Positions 47,771 to 59,357 of a stretch of 64,000 nucleotides of DNA are shown in pieces. The position numbers and the translations under genes were made by a program. This DNA comes from Ceratobasidium sp. AG-K (taxonomy: Eukaryota > Basidiomycota > Agaricomycetes > Cantharellales > Ceratobasidiaceae). The stretch lies in NCBI GenBank assembly GCA_037039685.1, contig JAWNGF010000001.1, positions 4,216,001-4,280,000 of the forward strand, read 5' to 3'. How positions within the stretch are numbered: position 1 is the stretch's first letter; each line of letters begins with the position of its first letter. The notes beneath the pieces were generated by a model. The model ran no database searches. It saw only the letters and a program-made list of their open reading frames with translations, and had not been told where the DNA came from.

Positions 47771-49654
47771 ATGAGTACTCGAATTCAGCGCGGACGTGCA
47801 TGCGTACCTTGTCATCTTCGTAAAAGGGTAAGTACCTACAATAATCTTGAATCTTGTAGCGTGTGCTTATAGGATTATAGAAATGCGATGGGGGGCAGCC
47901 CTCGTGCACTAGCTGTGCTCGCTCACAGATAAGGTGCGAGTACCCGCCCCCGCCGCCTGTGATGGAGCCTTCGCCAGGCCATCGAGTAAAGGCATTGCAG
48001 TCGAGGGTTGAGGAGCTCGAGACTCAGCTGGGTGAACTCAGTGGGCCGTCGATTTGTGAGTGCTATAGACTATCACCGAGCCACCATTGATGTTTGAAAT
48101 GCAGACTCGCCCTCGAGTGCCACGTCCTCGCCTTCTGCGTCCTCGCTCATCGATCCCGACTCGGGTGAAATTGTGGGATGGTTGCAAGATATTTTGCAAG
48201 TCGAGTCGCTGTATCCCATGTCATTGCTAATAATTCCTCCAGACGCCCAACGATGATCGCCAACCGCCGTCAGTATAACCTCTACCTCGACGTTTCAACC
48301 CTTAGGTCTCCGCCCCGGCCACTCTTATACGCCATGAACCTCGTTGCGTGTCACATCCTGAGTCTCTCGGCTAGCGCAGAGACTCGGCCCACACTGCACG
48401 AGCTTGAAGAGCTGAAAATAGCGTTACTCGGCCGGGTGCACAATGGCATATTCATGTCGCTCGAAGGCGCGAGGGACTTGTTGGCCGGAGCTGTATGCGC
48501 ACCTGCTTTGGCCGCCCAGTATCTTCTTCAGACGGGAAGGTTCCAAGAGGCCCATTGGCTAGCTAGCAGCGCCGTTCGGTTTGGTAAGTCATTTCGCGCT
48601 AGTATTCGCCCTATGCTCAACGCACGCGTAGCTGTATCTTGCGGGCTTCACGCTCTGGATAACTACCAGGGGTCACCACTCTCAGCTCCCAATAGTCCTC
48701 TACTCGGTTCAGCTTCGAGCGAACGGGATCAGTTTGATCGGCGTATGACATGGTGGCTTGCATTTGCTGCCGACGCACAGGTCGAGGCGGCCACAGGGTT
48801 GTATTCGGCTCTACGGCCAGAGATCCAGGCTTGCCTCGGCCTAGGAGATTTGTCCGAATTCGAGGTGTCGAGGCACATTACTACAGCTTTTCCCGTGGCT
48901 GAGCATGTGTACGGGAGTGTGAGTTCAATCTTTCAAATAAGACTATATATGCTTACTGGTATTCTCTCTCTAGGGGTCTCCTGGTTCAGCATTCCCTTCC
49001 ATGAGCATTGTACAACTGCTTTCCGGGGGCCAGCACGTTCAAGCTCAGGACCCTAGCTCTCACTCTGTTTTTGCGATGAAATTGAGGAGCTTGGCCTTGT
49101 TCCAGGCAGCTGCACTCATCAACGATCATTCTCGTACCCAGGGTGTACAAGGTATTTTACACTTAAGTCATATGAAAGTGCTTTGACTGATCATTGAATC
49201 TCCAAGATGTGGTTTCAACTCGTAATATTGAAATGAGCGTCTCAGCGTTTATTTCCACGCTCCCCGATCTGACGTACCACGAGCCCTCCAACGGATATAC
49301 CAATCAACTCAACATTGACGTGGTAGTGGCGCATATGATTGCTCACACGGCTGTGATATGCCTACTTGGGTTTGAAGCTGCTTTGGAGGCTCAGCGTCGG
49401 TGCTTTGATGCTGCGGCTGCAGTGGGGCGCTTGGCCGCGGTTGTTGGTGAAGATGTACAATCCTATGGGACGGTTGTTATGAGAGTGAGTTCAAAGGGCT
49501 CAAAAGTTAGGTGGCAAGTACTCAACGTTATAATTAGCGGTGCTGCTTGGAAGCACTTCAGGTGCTCACAGCTAATGGTGATGGCCAGCCCCAGCCTACG
49601 GCTGAATTCCAATCTCTCAGGATTCTCCTCGATCGCCTTCGCCCAAGTGCTTGA
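47771..49654 (+). CDS. Zn2Cys6 fungal transcription factor (second)
   Basis: The start reads MSTRIQRGRACVPCHLRKR; the next exon gives KCDGGQPSCTSCARSQIRCE, so the six cysteines form a binuclear zinc cluster followed by a short coiled coil (RVKALQSRVEELETQLGEL). After a Ser-rich linker the regulatory domain starts near 48240 (MIANRRQYNLYLDVSTL) and continues with LLYAMNLVACHILSLSASAE, RDLLAGAVCAPALAAQYLLQ and RRMTWWLAFAADAQVEAATG, typical of the fungal transcription factor domain. The last exon reads GQPQPTAEFQSLRILLDRLR and ends PSA with TGA at 49652-49654. One joint near 48190-48240 needs a weak donor, so that part is uncertain. It is unrelated in detail to the regulator at 7460-11664 and its targets are unknown. 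Confidence 0.83.
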
Positions 49655-49810
49655 TCTACGGTCGCAATACGGCAAACCAACTTGGACAGATAAATAAATT
49701 GAAGATTGAACTACGTTATCTTTGATTTATGTAGCTAAATTAATTTTTGATGCAATCCATTGAACAAATACTCTAAGCAAGAACTTTGGGTGGGATAACA
49801 GGCAATTCTA

Positions 49811-51044
49811 ATGCTAGGCGGGTTCCTTTTCGACGACGCGCGTATAACGAGACCAAAGACATTTGTGGGAATAATTGGTAAGTGTTAACATGGCTCGGAT
49901 TCGGCATCACGTGATACCACGCTCACCTCTCTTCCACTAGCACTTGCCTCGATCGCACCTGGCTTTGACAACTCGATTATAAAAAGAAGTTTCAGCGATG
50001 TACAGGCATATAAATGGTTTAGATACACTTATCTTAAAGCTGAAACTTGCAATCCTAGGGCGGAAGTGGGCGAAGAGACGATTCACCACCTTAATACGGC
50101 CGGTTTGGTTATTCGAGTTGCTCCGGGAAAGGGTAGAGGGGTATTTGGTAGGTGAAGTACAAATTTGATTCTATCTTGCCCTGAAAGGTCTCGTGTTTTG
50201 CCTATTGCAAGGATAGCTACTTCATCTATCCCTGCTCGAACGCTAATCGATATCAGCCCAGTCTTGCTGTTCACAGCTGAAGAATACCAGTACGCGAAGC
50301 ATACTATAGTAGATCACTATTCATTTGTTTGGAACGACTCCGGAAAGTCACTCATGGCACTTCCTCTGGGATTAGGTTCGTATTTCAAGTGGTAAATTTT
50401 ATTATGCTATATTCATTATCCAGGTGCGATATTTAACCATGCCCGTGAACCAAACGTATCCTATCGTCTGAATAAGAGTCTAAACACCATCGAATATACA
50501 ACCTCCAAGCCAGTAGCCCATGGTGAAGAGCTGTGCATATACTATGGTAGCGACGATAAGTTGTGGTTCAAAATGGAAAGTGATTCGACAACCCAAGAAC
50601 CCGCCTTGGTACTTGATCTTGACAATTCAATATCGCTTCCCTTTGATACGGCGGTCTTAGCGGGGAGCAACGTGGCTACCTTATTGGAGAATGAGCCCGC
50701 CATGGAACCAGTGGAGCCATCAAACAAACCACTGTTCGAACTAGTGAGGATCCTCAGCGCTGAAGAACAGGAAGAAGCTCCGGGGATGCCGATATCGACT
50801 AGTGAGTGCTATCCATTTCAACTTTTCAAACTAACCCATGTTCCACTGTCACTAGTTGATGTCTGGGTCGTCGACGTAACGAACCCTGCTCTCCTTAAAC
50901 CTCTTATGGAGTGCGTAGACATGTAAAAAATGTTTTGTGGACATGCACTTACGGGTGGACATCAGTGTCATACGGAAAAATAACCTCGACACGGACGATC
51001 TTAAGCACCTCAAGCGTGTCAAGACCCTCAATGGTGAGCGCAAC

Positions 51045-51086
<42 letters not shown>

Positions 51087-51939
51087 GTTGTGCAAACATC
51101 TGACTTTCACTAGGGCGAAAGTCACTTGTTCTCGCACCCACCACAATACCAATCACATCGCTACCTTTACTCCCCGATGGAGTAGGATCGCCATACATAG
51201 CACAAGTGCCAAAACGCGTGGCCAACTCACAAGCACAACTTACAAGGAAGGCGAGAACGTCGCATTACCGTACCATTGCTGCTGTACTGAATGCATATTA
51301 GAACGCCTTGTGGCCCGTGAGTTATAATCCTCATATTGCGCCCGAGGAACACACATGGACACGGGAAGAAATTGATTGGCTCCAGTCTGGCGTAAACACA
51401 GCTATTGAAGCCGCGGTAAATGCTAAAGACGCGGGAGAGGTATGGAGGGCTTGAAGTCGCGTTTTGCTTTATTGATTATGTCTTAGCTCCCGATTGGGGT
51501 ACACATCAAGCCAACACTAGGAACAGACGGACCTGTTGTCACAACACACGATAAGAGACGAACATCAGGTCACCCACTACTGCATGCAGCGCAAATTGCT
51601 GTACGTGAAATAGCTGAGCTTCGGGCTGAATCTGGTGCAGAGCTTTCCCCCGGCACTAATATGGCCGAGCGCCGTAACGGGGACGCATACCTCTTGACGG
51701 GCCTGACCATTTTCATTACCCATGAGCCATGTATCATGTGTAGCATGTCACTTCTACACTCACGTGTTGCTCGTGTGGTGTTTATGCATTCTATGGTTCG
51801 GACTGGTGGGTGTAGCAGGGAAGGTGTATGCCTCCCGGCTTTGGACGGCGTTAATCATAGATTTGAAGTTCTCCGGTGGAACGGACTTTCAGAATTAGGA
51901 GCGTTAGATCTGAAACTTTCAGGGGATCTTGATATATAG
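49811..51939 (+). CDS. SET domain fused to tRNA adenosine deaminase subunit TAD3
   Basis: Exons splice from MLGGFLFDDARITRPKTFVG (49811) into a SET-like domain: GLVIRVAPGKGRGVFA, RTLIDISPVLLFTAEEYQYA, TIVDHYSFVWND, LPLGLGAIFNHAREPNVSYR and EYTTSKPVAHGEELCIYYGS, including the NHxxxPN and ELxIYYG motifs of SET proteins. The frame continues through PALLKPLM, VIRKNNLDTDDLKHLKRVKT (about 50960-51030) and TSLPLLPDGVGSPYIAQVPK to the deaminase domain: LWPVSYNPHIAPEEHTWT, HPLLHAAQIAVREIAEL and FITHEPCIMCSMSLLHSR, ending LSGDLDI with TAG at 51937-51939. The PCxxC site and HAA in place of HAE mark the ADAT3-type structural subunit, which with Tad2 edits wobble A34 to inosine. An in-frame TAG at 51299-51301 is unresolved. 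One intron holds a T40 tract. Confidence 0.82.
51046..51085 (+). repeat. T40 homopolymer inside an intron
   Basis: There are forty uninterrupted T residues between a GTGAGC donor (51034) and a TTTCACTAG acceptor (51114). This is the longest homopolymer in the window and extends a polypyrimidine tract inside an intron of the SET-TAD3 gene. Confidence 0.95.
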
Positions 51940-52560
51940 AAGTAGACGTTATATGATCTCGTTTCTGGTGATCCTATATTCGCGCGCATACATATCAAGC
52001 TCGGACTTTAAAGGTTTTTTTTAGGGTACTGGCAAGTATTTATAGTATTATCTTAGAGAGCCATGACAGGATTCAACAGCTCTAAACTACGTCTACAAAC
52101 CCGGGTTTTGCTCCCTAGGAATGCCTTATTCTCCCTAGGCCTCCCAGGCTCTCCCAAAGTACTTGCTAATATGCCGGGCCCCCCGGAGGCTCCGGGAGAG
52201 ATTCCACATACCACCCGAGTCTTCCGGAGCCCTCGGGGGAAGGGACATGGATGGCGAGATGGGGGAGCAAAAGCCGGTTTTGTTGATGTATGAGGACAGA
52301 TGATTGTCAGTCAAGTAAGAAAGTACGACTTATGTCTATAATTAAACCGTCTGTATGATTGCCACGCCGTATCATCCTAGAGGATACCCTATAATTGACG
52401 GTCCAGTCGATTTTTGTGCTTGATAGCGTAAGATACTGTCTGCTTGGCGTGGAGGCCTGTGTGAGGGTCAAATTAGTAATTACCGTTCCGCCCGGGTGGT
52501 GCGGCTCTCGCCACGCACGTGACTTGTCGTTGCTCCTTGCTTCGTTCATTGTGAGCGTCA
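51940..52560. other. Intergenic: 3' flank and POP1 promoter
   Basis: A plus open frame (52063-52293) and a minus open frame (52307-52600) have no motif and overlap flanking regulatory DNA. A GCACGTGAC element near 52516, about 45 bases before the POP1 start, resembles a CACGTG E-box (basic helix-loop-helix site). Confidence 0.4.
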
Positions 52561-55535
52561 ATGGCGCCCAAAAAGTCTGGAGCTCTTGCATCTGGATCAA
52601 GTATACTTGATAGGAAGAGAAAGACGGAAGCCGCCCGACTTATTCGCGTGGAAGCACCTCCTACGCTCCCTACGGACAGTAAGCTTGGTATTTAGAGCGT
52701 TAGTAACCTTCCGATTTAAGCGGCCATTTAGGTACCAATGGGCTTCCAGCAACCGTAGATGTTGAGAGATTCGCCCAGGTATGGATTCACAGCGCGTACG
52801 AGTAAAACTGCTGTTTATTGCTGTGCGCTATACAGGCTCGAGACTTCGAAATCGGGGCCATGCAGTCAGCAATGAAAAGCGCAACGTAAGTGGCTTGATA
52901 TATATTATTATACCACTTGTCTAAGTGACTCGGCAGTGAAGCGGCTTCGCATCGCGTGTGGCAAACACTCCCCCGCCATCTCCGACGACGAGCTGCAAGC
53001 CATGATGTGCGAAGAGTTCCCGTACGGCTGCGAGACAAAGCAAAACTAGAGGTATGATCTATGGTAGTGTTCCCACTCGATACTCAGGGAGGAAGTCGCT
53101 TTCAAATCTACCGACTCAAGATAGATCCAGTAAAACGGAAGACTTTTATGAAGTTGCTGAAGCGGAAGCGGCGTTTGGCTCGAGATTCGGGGCGAACCCA
53201 AAAGTTTAGAAGCCGCCAAAGTGCGTTCTTCATGTGTCCGTTCGTTTCGCCGAAATTAATCACCGACACTGTAGAAAATAAGACCTGGCTTGAGACCCAT
53301 CTGTGGCACGCCAAACGGATGCATATGCTGGACATTTGGGGGTACCGACTCGTCAGTATAATTACAGTTCAGGAATTTTTTGTTGATATCCTAGCGAGAA
53401 CAGGCTATGCGTCCTACGGAGAAATCTTTTCGCCCTTCGCACCGCGCTGCGATTCATGGTTCCACGATCAACGACGTATCTTATATTGCAACATTAGAAC
53501 TAAGCGGGGAGCAAGAAGCACTTGTGTCACTTTTGAAGCAGTGCTGTGAACTCAGTGGCATCGGACCGTGGGCGGCTAGGTCAGCATTGTTTGATATGGT
53601 CTACATCGTCCCCATTGACTCTTCCGTAGGTACACGTCGGGCGCTCGAGAGTGTCAGACCATCATTTATGAAGCCGGTATGTGGCCAGCAGCATTGATCG
53701 CACCCGTTACGATTATTTGGAGGCCTTCAATCGACACCAAGAGAGACCTACATCCCGAAGCTTCTTTCCTTTTGAGCCCCGAGAAATCTAACTCAACTCG
53801 TGCTTTGTGGATTCGTGTGCACCCTGCTGCCCTCGAAAGCACAACATTATCGATCAAAACTGCTTGCAAGCGAATTTCAAGCCCACACCAAGTTGAAGTT
53901 AGCGACTTGTCAGGTGATATCAATACATTCGAACTTATTGGACCGCGGACGAGTCATGTCATTCATGGTGCTCTCAAGCCTGTGGGTGGCAGTCGCGAGT
54001 CCAACCAGGTATGTACCAGTGACGTGACTAGGAGTATTTCGCTGACGTTCTGATAAGTTCTGGAAATCTCTCGGAAGTGCCAGATCGCCTGCCAGCTTTT
54101 CTCCAGGGATTGTCGTGGGATTGACCGTACACGATCCTCGACTCAAGTGAGCCCAGGACGTATACCAATGCGTTCCAACACCAGCTGATCACCGGTTTAG
54201 CTTTCCTCCTACAAATACCAAGGTTGACGATAATACATTTTTTTCTGAAATCGACTTTGTCGCTCCCAACCCTAGACTCGCTCAGTCGGAACTTTGGGAT
54301 CAGGACGTTCGTGACAAGCTTCGAACTCCGTCTTTCAAGAAAGGGGATCTTGACAAAAGGCGTTCCCAGGTAGGCACGCAGCATGTTGTACGCGAATCTC
54401 AATGACCCGAGTAGAACATTGCACCCGGCAGCCGTCTTCGCCCAACCAATAAGGACGACAGGATTCCTATCATGCTCATTCAGCACAGCGTCTCTAGTTA
54501 TCGAGCCCTGGCTGTAGGCGATGAAACTTCTGAACAGCCTCTACATGGTTGGACTCTCATGCTCCCCCCTTCATGGTCCATGGCCTTTCTCACGAGTTTA
54601 GTCTATACTGGAACGCGCGCAGTCGGGCTGGCGGCCAGGCATCATCAAAGACTAGAATCGAGGTCACCTCATTTCCCAGACGATTACGTGGGCTCTCCGG
54701 TATATCTACACTTGGTAACGCAGCGGGCTATCGCAGAGCAAGTACTGTGGGAGCGGAAGCCCAAGGGCAAGCGAATAAATTTTGATGCTCTTGGAATCTC
54801 ACAACCTTGGGTCCCAGACTGGGGCGGCCTGGTGGGTGGTTCTTCACCTGATGTAACCATGTTGGATTTATTACCAACGACCATGCGGCTAGACTGCCCA
54901 CGAAAAAGCCATGGATATTCTCCTCGGATATCAAGCAGCTGATACAAGACGCAACCCCCAGTCCAAATGACATCGCCCGGGCGTTTGGAGAACGACTAAA
55001 TTTACACCGAGCGCGACGAGAATTACCCACTCTGGATGAAGATATGATTCATGAGCTTTTCAACACTGCGCTAATTCATGTACACGTGGATATGCTCGGG
55101 CGAGGCAACCCCAAAGATAAAGCTATTATATATGGATGCGATAATGATGAAGAGCTGAGACGTTGGACAACTGCAGTCCAACACCGAGCCGCCCGCAATC
55201 CTGAAACTCTCGAAGTACGTGTCTAATATGCACTCCGTAGACAAGTCACTAACGCGTAGTGTTCAAAGTGCCTGATAACTCCGGGTCAGGCTCCACCCGT
55301 TCTTGGGTATATTACATCGGGCAACTACTCTCTACAGCTTGGGCATGGTCACGGAATTGGTGCTGTCACTCTCAAAGAGTTCATTGAGATGGCAAGAAAA
55401 TGGTCAGTTGAAGGCCTTCTTCGCAGACATCACGCTCATTGAGCTCCTTAAAGCCTTATCAATAGCAAAATTCCTGTTCGGGTCCGAAACCTGAACAGTA
55501 CAATCGCATCACTGGCCTTGATGACGTTGATATAG
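52561..55535 (+). CDS. POP1: POP1, protein subunit of RNase P and RNase MRP
   Basis: Pop1 is the large scaffold subunit that helps RNase P cut tRNA leaders and RNase MRP process rRNA. The start at 52561 reads MAPKKSGALASGSSILDRKR, then VDVERFAQARDFEIGAMQSA and RVWQTLPRHLRRRAASHDVR. The POP1 N-terminal domain signature is TWLETHLWHAKRMHMLDIWG near 53290, then FRPSHRAAIHGSTINDVSYI. The middle has WPAALIAPVTIIWRPS, RALWIRVHPAALESTTLSI and GIVVGLTVHDPRL; the POPLD-like domain follows with IPIMLIQHSVSSYRALAVG, HGWTLMLPPSWSMAFLTSLV and RAIAEQVLWERKPKGKRINF. The last exons read GYITSGNYSLQLGHGHGIGA and KIPVRVRNLNSTIASLAL, with TAG at 55533-55535. More than ten introns. The final exon edge is uncertain. 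Confidence 0.9.
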
Positions 55536-55918
55536 TTCTTAGTCAATTAGAAAAATGTTAACCTCATATCCCTCTCGTTCAGACATTGCCTGTCTTGTCC
55601 CATTCAACAGGGATTAACGGTGATTGACACCACCATACTAATCACACTTTGGTGTGATCCTGCTTTTATCGCTTTTGTGTTTAATCAAGCACCCCCAAAA
55701 TGATATCCAGACCCAAACTTACAACGCGATGGGCACACAGTGATCAAAGTACGTGAAAAAGGATATGTCACGGACTATCCATAGCACAACTCATTCCTTC
55801 TAATCCGCCATAAGCTCGTGGTTTCTAATAGCTAGGGGACAAACCCGCGCCCAACGAGCATTAGCAAAAGTCCAACTACTACTTCACGGATGGGCTTCAA
55901 AGAGGATACCAGCAAAAA
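55536..55918. other. Intergenic stretch
   Basis: AT-rich 3' flank of POP1 leading to the third tRNA gene; no gene is seen. Confidence 0.4.
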
Positions 55919-56000
55919 TGACCACCGCAGGGCTCGAACCTGCAATCTCCTGATAAATACGGAATCGTAGTCAGACGCGATACCATTTCGCCAGGCGGCC
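55919..56000 (-). tRNA. tRNA-Arg(ACG), copy 3, with 10-base intron
   Basis: On the minus strand this is the same tRNA as copies 1 and 2 with identical mature sequence, but the intron is TTCCGTATTT (10 bases) instead of CTCGTATTC. It is followed by a TTTTTG end rather than a longer T run. It is divergent to membrane-protein paralogue B, whose start lies about 1.37 kb away, mirroring copy 2 and paralogue A. Confidence 0.88.
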
Positions 56001-57374
56001 TTGGTTGGTTTCCTATCCCTGTACTTATCAAATCTAGAATTGTGAGCCACTAGTAAGAGCGGTGTATTCATTGTCATATGCGCTGTGGTCAGTTGTCACC
56101 AAAGAGCCAGCTTGGGTGTGTTTATATGTTAATATCAATGGCAGATTTTGCAGCGCCCCCCCCCCCCGGGTGGTTGTCACTCTTTTGGACTAGCCCTTCT
56201 AAATGCCAAGTTTGTCTTCCCTGACTTCGTCCACTCAGCCTCACACCGAAGCTCCACTCGCCTTGATCAGATTCGCATCAATGGAATCCAATAGGGCCAG
56301 AAGAGACCATCAAGCTTGACAACCACATCCTAATACGCTCAAAGCTGGTGAGTTAATTGAGACATGTGTTAGTAAAACACTGTGAAGACAGCCATGAAGA
56401 GGCTATAACGTATCTAACAATTGCTTCAGCCTAGTAGCTGAGCCGCACAAAGAAACTCACAATAGTCTCCGTATCAACGCTAATTGTATGCGGAGCTCGG
56501 GTGGAGGTTTTACGCCTCAACGAAGATCTTGCCAATTCGCGTGCTACAACTAATACAGGAGAGTCTTTCCTACTTCAAATAGCCTGCTACTATTTAAGTA
56601 AACCCACTCAATGTGTTTCCAGCGAACTCTTCCCAACCACGGCGCCCTTACGATACTCTGGGCGCCACGATAGGCTAAAGACCAAGTGAGTCCCCTCAGA
56701 CCCAGTTGCGCCTTGTTTCTGAGACGCTCGTTCTGACTACACTTAGTCAGTTGGAAATAGATTAGTTTAAGCTCCCATTAATCAATGCCACACATGTGCC
56801 AGAGCGACTATATGCTGTTGGGGATCCAATCAAACTCTGCACCCAGCTGTCGCCTCTCAGGTTGGGCCATTCAGACTCCGCTAAGTTGAAGTGGACAAGC
56901 AAGCACGAGCCCACTTAGTTCCAAGTCCCCCGAGCATAAATGCCGGTCTGTCACAATTCAGCTGCACGTTATAGTGATCTATTGGCCGATAGGTGTAGAA
57001 AGTTGGGTGCTGCACCTGAGGATAGTCCTAGCTACTTCAACTCTCGAGTCTCTGCTCATCCAAACTCTTATCTTGATAACTTTACTGCCAATGATCATTG
57101 TAGCCGCCATACCCTGCTTCCAACATCTGACTAACTGGTTTTGGATCTCTTCACGTTTGAAATGCTTATTAGAATGTGCTGACTCTTTACTATCCGCCAC
57201 GGATTGATCGCATATCAAAAGGCTGATAACTTCCTACGATTCCAAGCGTGCCCTCCACTTACCCACGTAAAGATTTGAAATATCTCATTTCCCTCTGGCG
57301 ATCATGCTCGACGTTTTATACCTGGAACGTGAGCGACTACCGAACTCAGAGCTCACTAATTATCCCCCGCTGGC
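56001..57374. other. Intergenic: upstream of paralogue B
   Basis: No gene is supported. A C12 run lies at 56156-56167. Short open frames (plus 56501-56689, plus 56974-57207, minus 56979-57218) overlap and lack motifs. Confidence 0.35.
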
Positions 57375-59200
57375 ATGCTGAACGCTGCTCCTTCTTCGGT
57401 TTCGAATACGGACTTAACGTACTCCCATACAACTATATTCCCTAATGGCGGTAAGGGACTTAGCTAGCTGTTGTTGGCCTGAACATAAACTAATCGCTTA
57501 TTGGTTACTGCTAGGTATGCGCATACTCTCGGCGATCATTCATTTACTTGGTTCAAGCGTTCTGGGATATTGTATCGCCTGTCGTATCAGCACAGTTCGC
57601 ATCAAGTCAGTGGCCGATTTGAAGTCTCTCACATGGCCACGGGTTTGTGTAATGCTAGTTTTGGTACTGTCCTGGTTGTTTGTTTTTGGAGGTAAGGTTC
57701 GCCAACGAGACGTGTGGACTGCGCTAACGGACTGTATAGCTGGAATTCTTATCCATGGTGTTGGAATGGCTTCGTCTTACAGAGCCTGTTCGGCAGGGAT
57801 ACACCTGTGCATTTGGTTGTACGCAATCAGCAAGCTGCTCATATATGCTTTCTTGATTGAAAAGGTAAGTAACTTCGGCGCCGGATCACACCAGGGGTCA
57901 CTTCTTAGAATTCAGTGCTGAACACAACAATCCAGGTCCGAGTTGTATGGGGAATCGTTTCCCAGCCGCGTTTGACTTCTCCGTTGTATATTATGTGTCT
58001 GTTGATTATGCTACCGGTACGCATCCAACACGGTGGTTGTACACTCGCTAATGACTAGATCCAGTTCTTTGGGGTCCCTATACTCATGACTGTTGGTCGA
58101 ATTGCATATTTCCGGTCGGATACGACATGTGTGATTGGGTTGAAAGCATTTTCGTACGTTCGATCCATATATGCGTGCAAACAAAGTCTTACGGAGGCCT
58201 ATGTCTTACCTAGGTCACTCTCACTTCTCATATATGATCTTTGCATTAATGTTCGTTGCTCAGACCCATTTCTTTCGTCCTTAACCCACAGGATTGCTTT
58301 CACTAGGTCTTTCTGAACGGCATGTTTTTGTGGCCGCTGCTTCGGTACAAACTCATCAACCCTCGTTTGCGGGCTGTGGCCCGACGCACTCTCTTGTACG
58401 TGTTCGTTCTGACATGTTCGGATTACCAACTGAGTTCGGTATCCTGGGTAGTGCTGCTTTTGTAGCTCTCGCTACTTCCATCGTCAACATTGCGACTTTA
58501 ACTGCTATGAAGGGTCAGCTGGGCTGGGTTTGCCTAGGAAGTTGTGGCACAGACGTAAGCGATGCAACTCCACAACACACGCACTCCAATTGAGGTATAA
58601 TATTTTGCATTGCAGGTAACACTCAACGCCATTGTGCTGTTCTGGGTTACATCGCCCATGGCAGACACTAACTCCCCTTCCAACTCTCCTCGCGTCCAGG
58701 TTCAATCTTCAGCCTCTCATACTGATGGCAAGCCAAGCGAAGGAGCGCCCCAATCACCTATTACAGCCACTTCGCCGATCGTATTCGCACCTCCCGCGGT
58801 ATACTTGTCCCGAGCCTCAGCTACCAGCCCTGTAATGTCTAGCAAGGCATTCGAGGCTGTGAGACTGGAGGATCTCTGTGATGAGCAAAACCATTGCCAG
58901 GCATTACCCCTCGTGGAGTTACCCAAACTCACCGCCCCATTCAGTGAAGGTGTATCCATTTCTCCGTCGGACGAAGAGCGGGATTCAAGTAACGATTCGC
59001 GGTCAGACAGCCCAGGACGCATGCAGTCATTTCGAAAGCTGCTCGGTCTTCCCCCTAAACGGAATGAGAAGGATGTGGAGGTACACGTGTCGGTGATCAC
59101 CCAGCATGGGATCGAGCTAGGTAACCTAGAGAACGATGCGAGGCACGAAGACAGCGAGAGCATCGATCGCGCGAAGCGAAAGAGCGGATGGTACAAATAG
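57375..59200 (+). CDS. Multi-pass membrane protein, paralogue B
   Basis: The start at 57375 gives MLNAAPSSVSNTDLTYSHTT and IFPNG, which aligns with the VFPDSG end of paralogue A's first exon; an intron then leads to MRILSAIIHLLGSSVLGYCI. Helices follow: WPRVCVMLVLVLSWLFVFGG, AGILIHGVGMASSYRACSAG, IHLCIWLYAISKLLIYAFLI, YIMCLLIMLP and VPILMTVGRIAYFRSDTTCV, then NIATLTAMKGQLGWVCLGSC and TLNAIVLFWVTSPMAD. The tail is Ser-rich with the conserved patch NEKDVEVHVSVITQHGIELG, ending KRKSGWYK with TAG at 59198-59200. About seven membrane helices and a cytoplasmic tail. Identity to paralogue A is high in helices and in the patch, low in the linker, so the pair is old enough to have diverged. Function unknown. 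Confidence 0.82.
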
Positions 59201-59357
59201 TTTTAGTACTCTGTATGCCACTTCACATATATATCATAAACTCTAACTCTGTACGTACTCTTAGTTTGGAACTTTCTTGCGCTGTACGCACGCGCTGCAG
59301 CCCATGCACTATTACCCGCACCTTCCATCTGATCAGAGTCAATCTTTGGAGTGGCTA

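Noticed and set aside
51284..51301. 18-base intron GTACTGAATGCATATTAG removing the in-frame TAG
   Set aside because: Phase fits but the length is far below the 45-70 bases seen for introns here, so spliceosomal removal is not credible.
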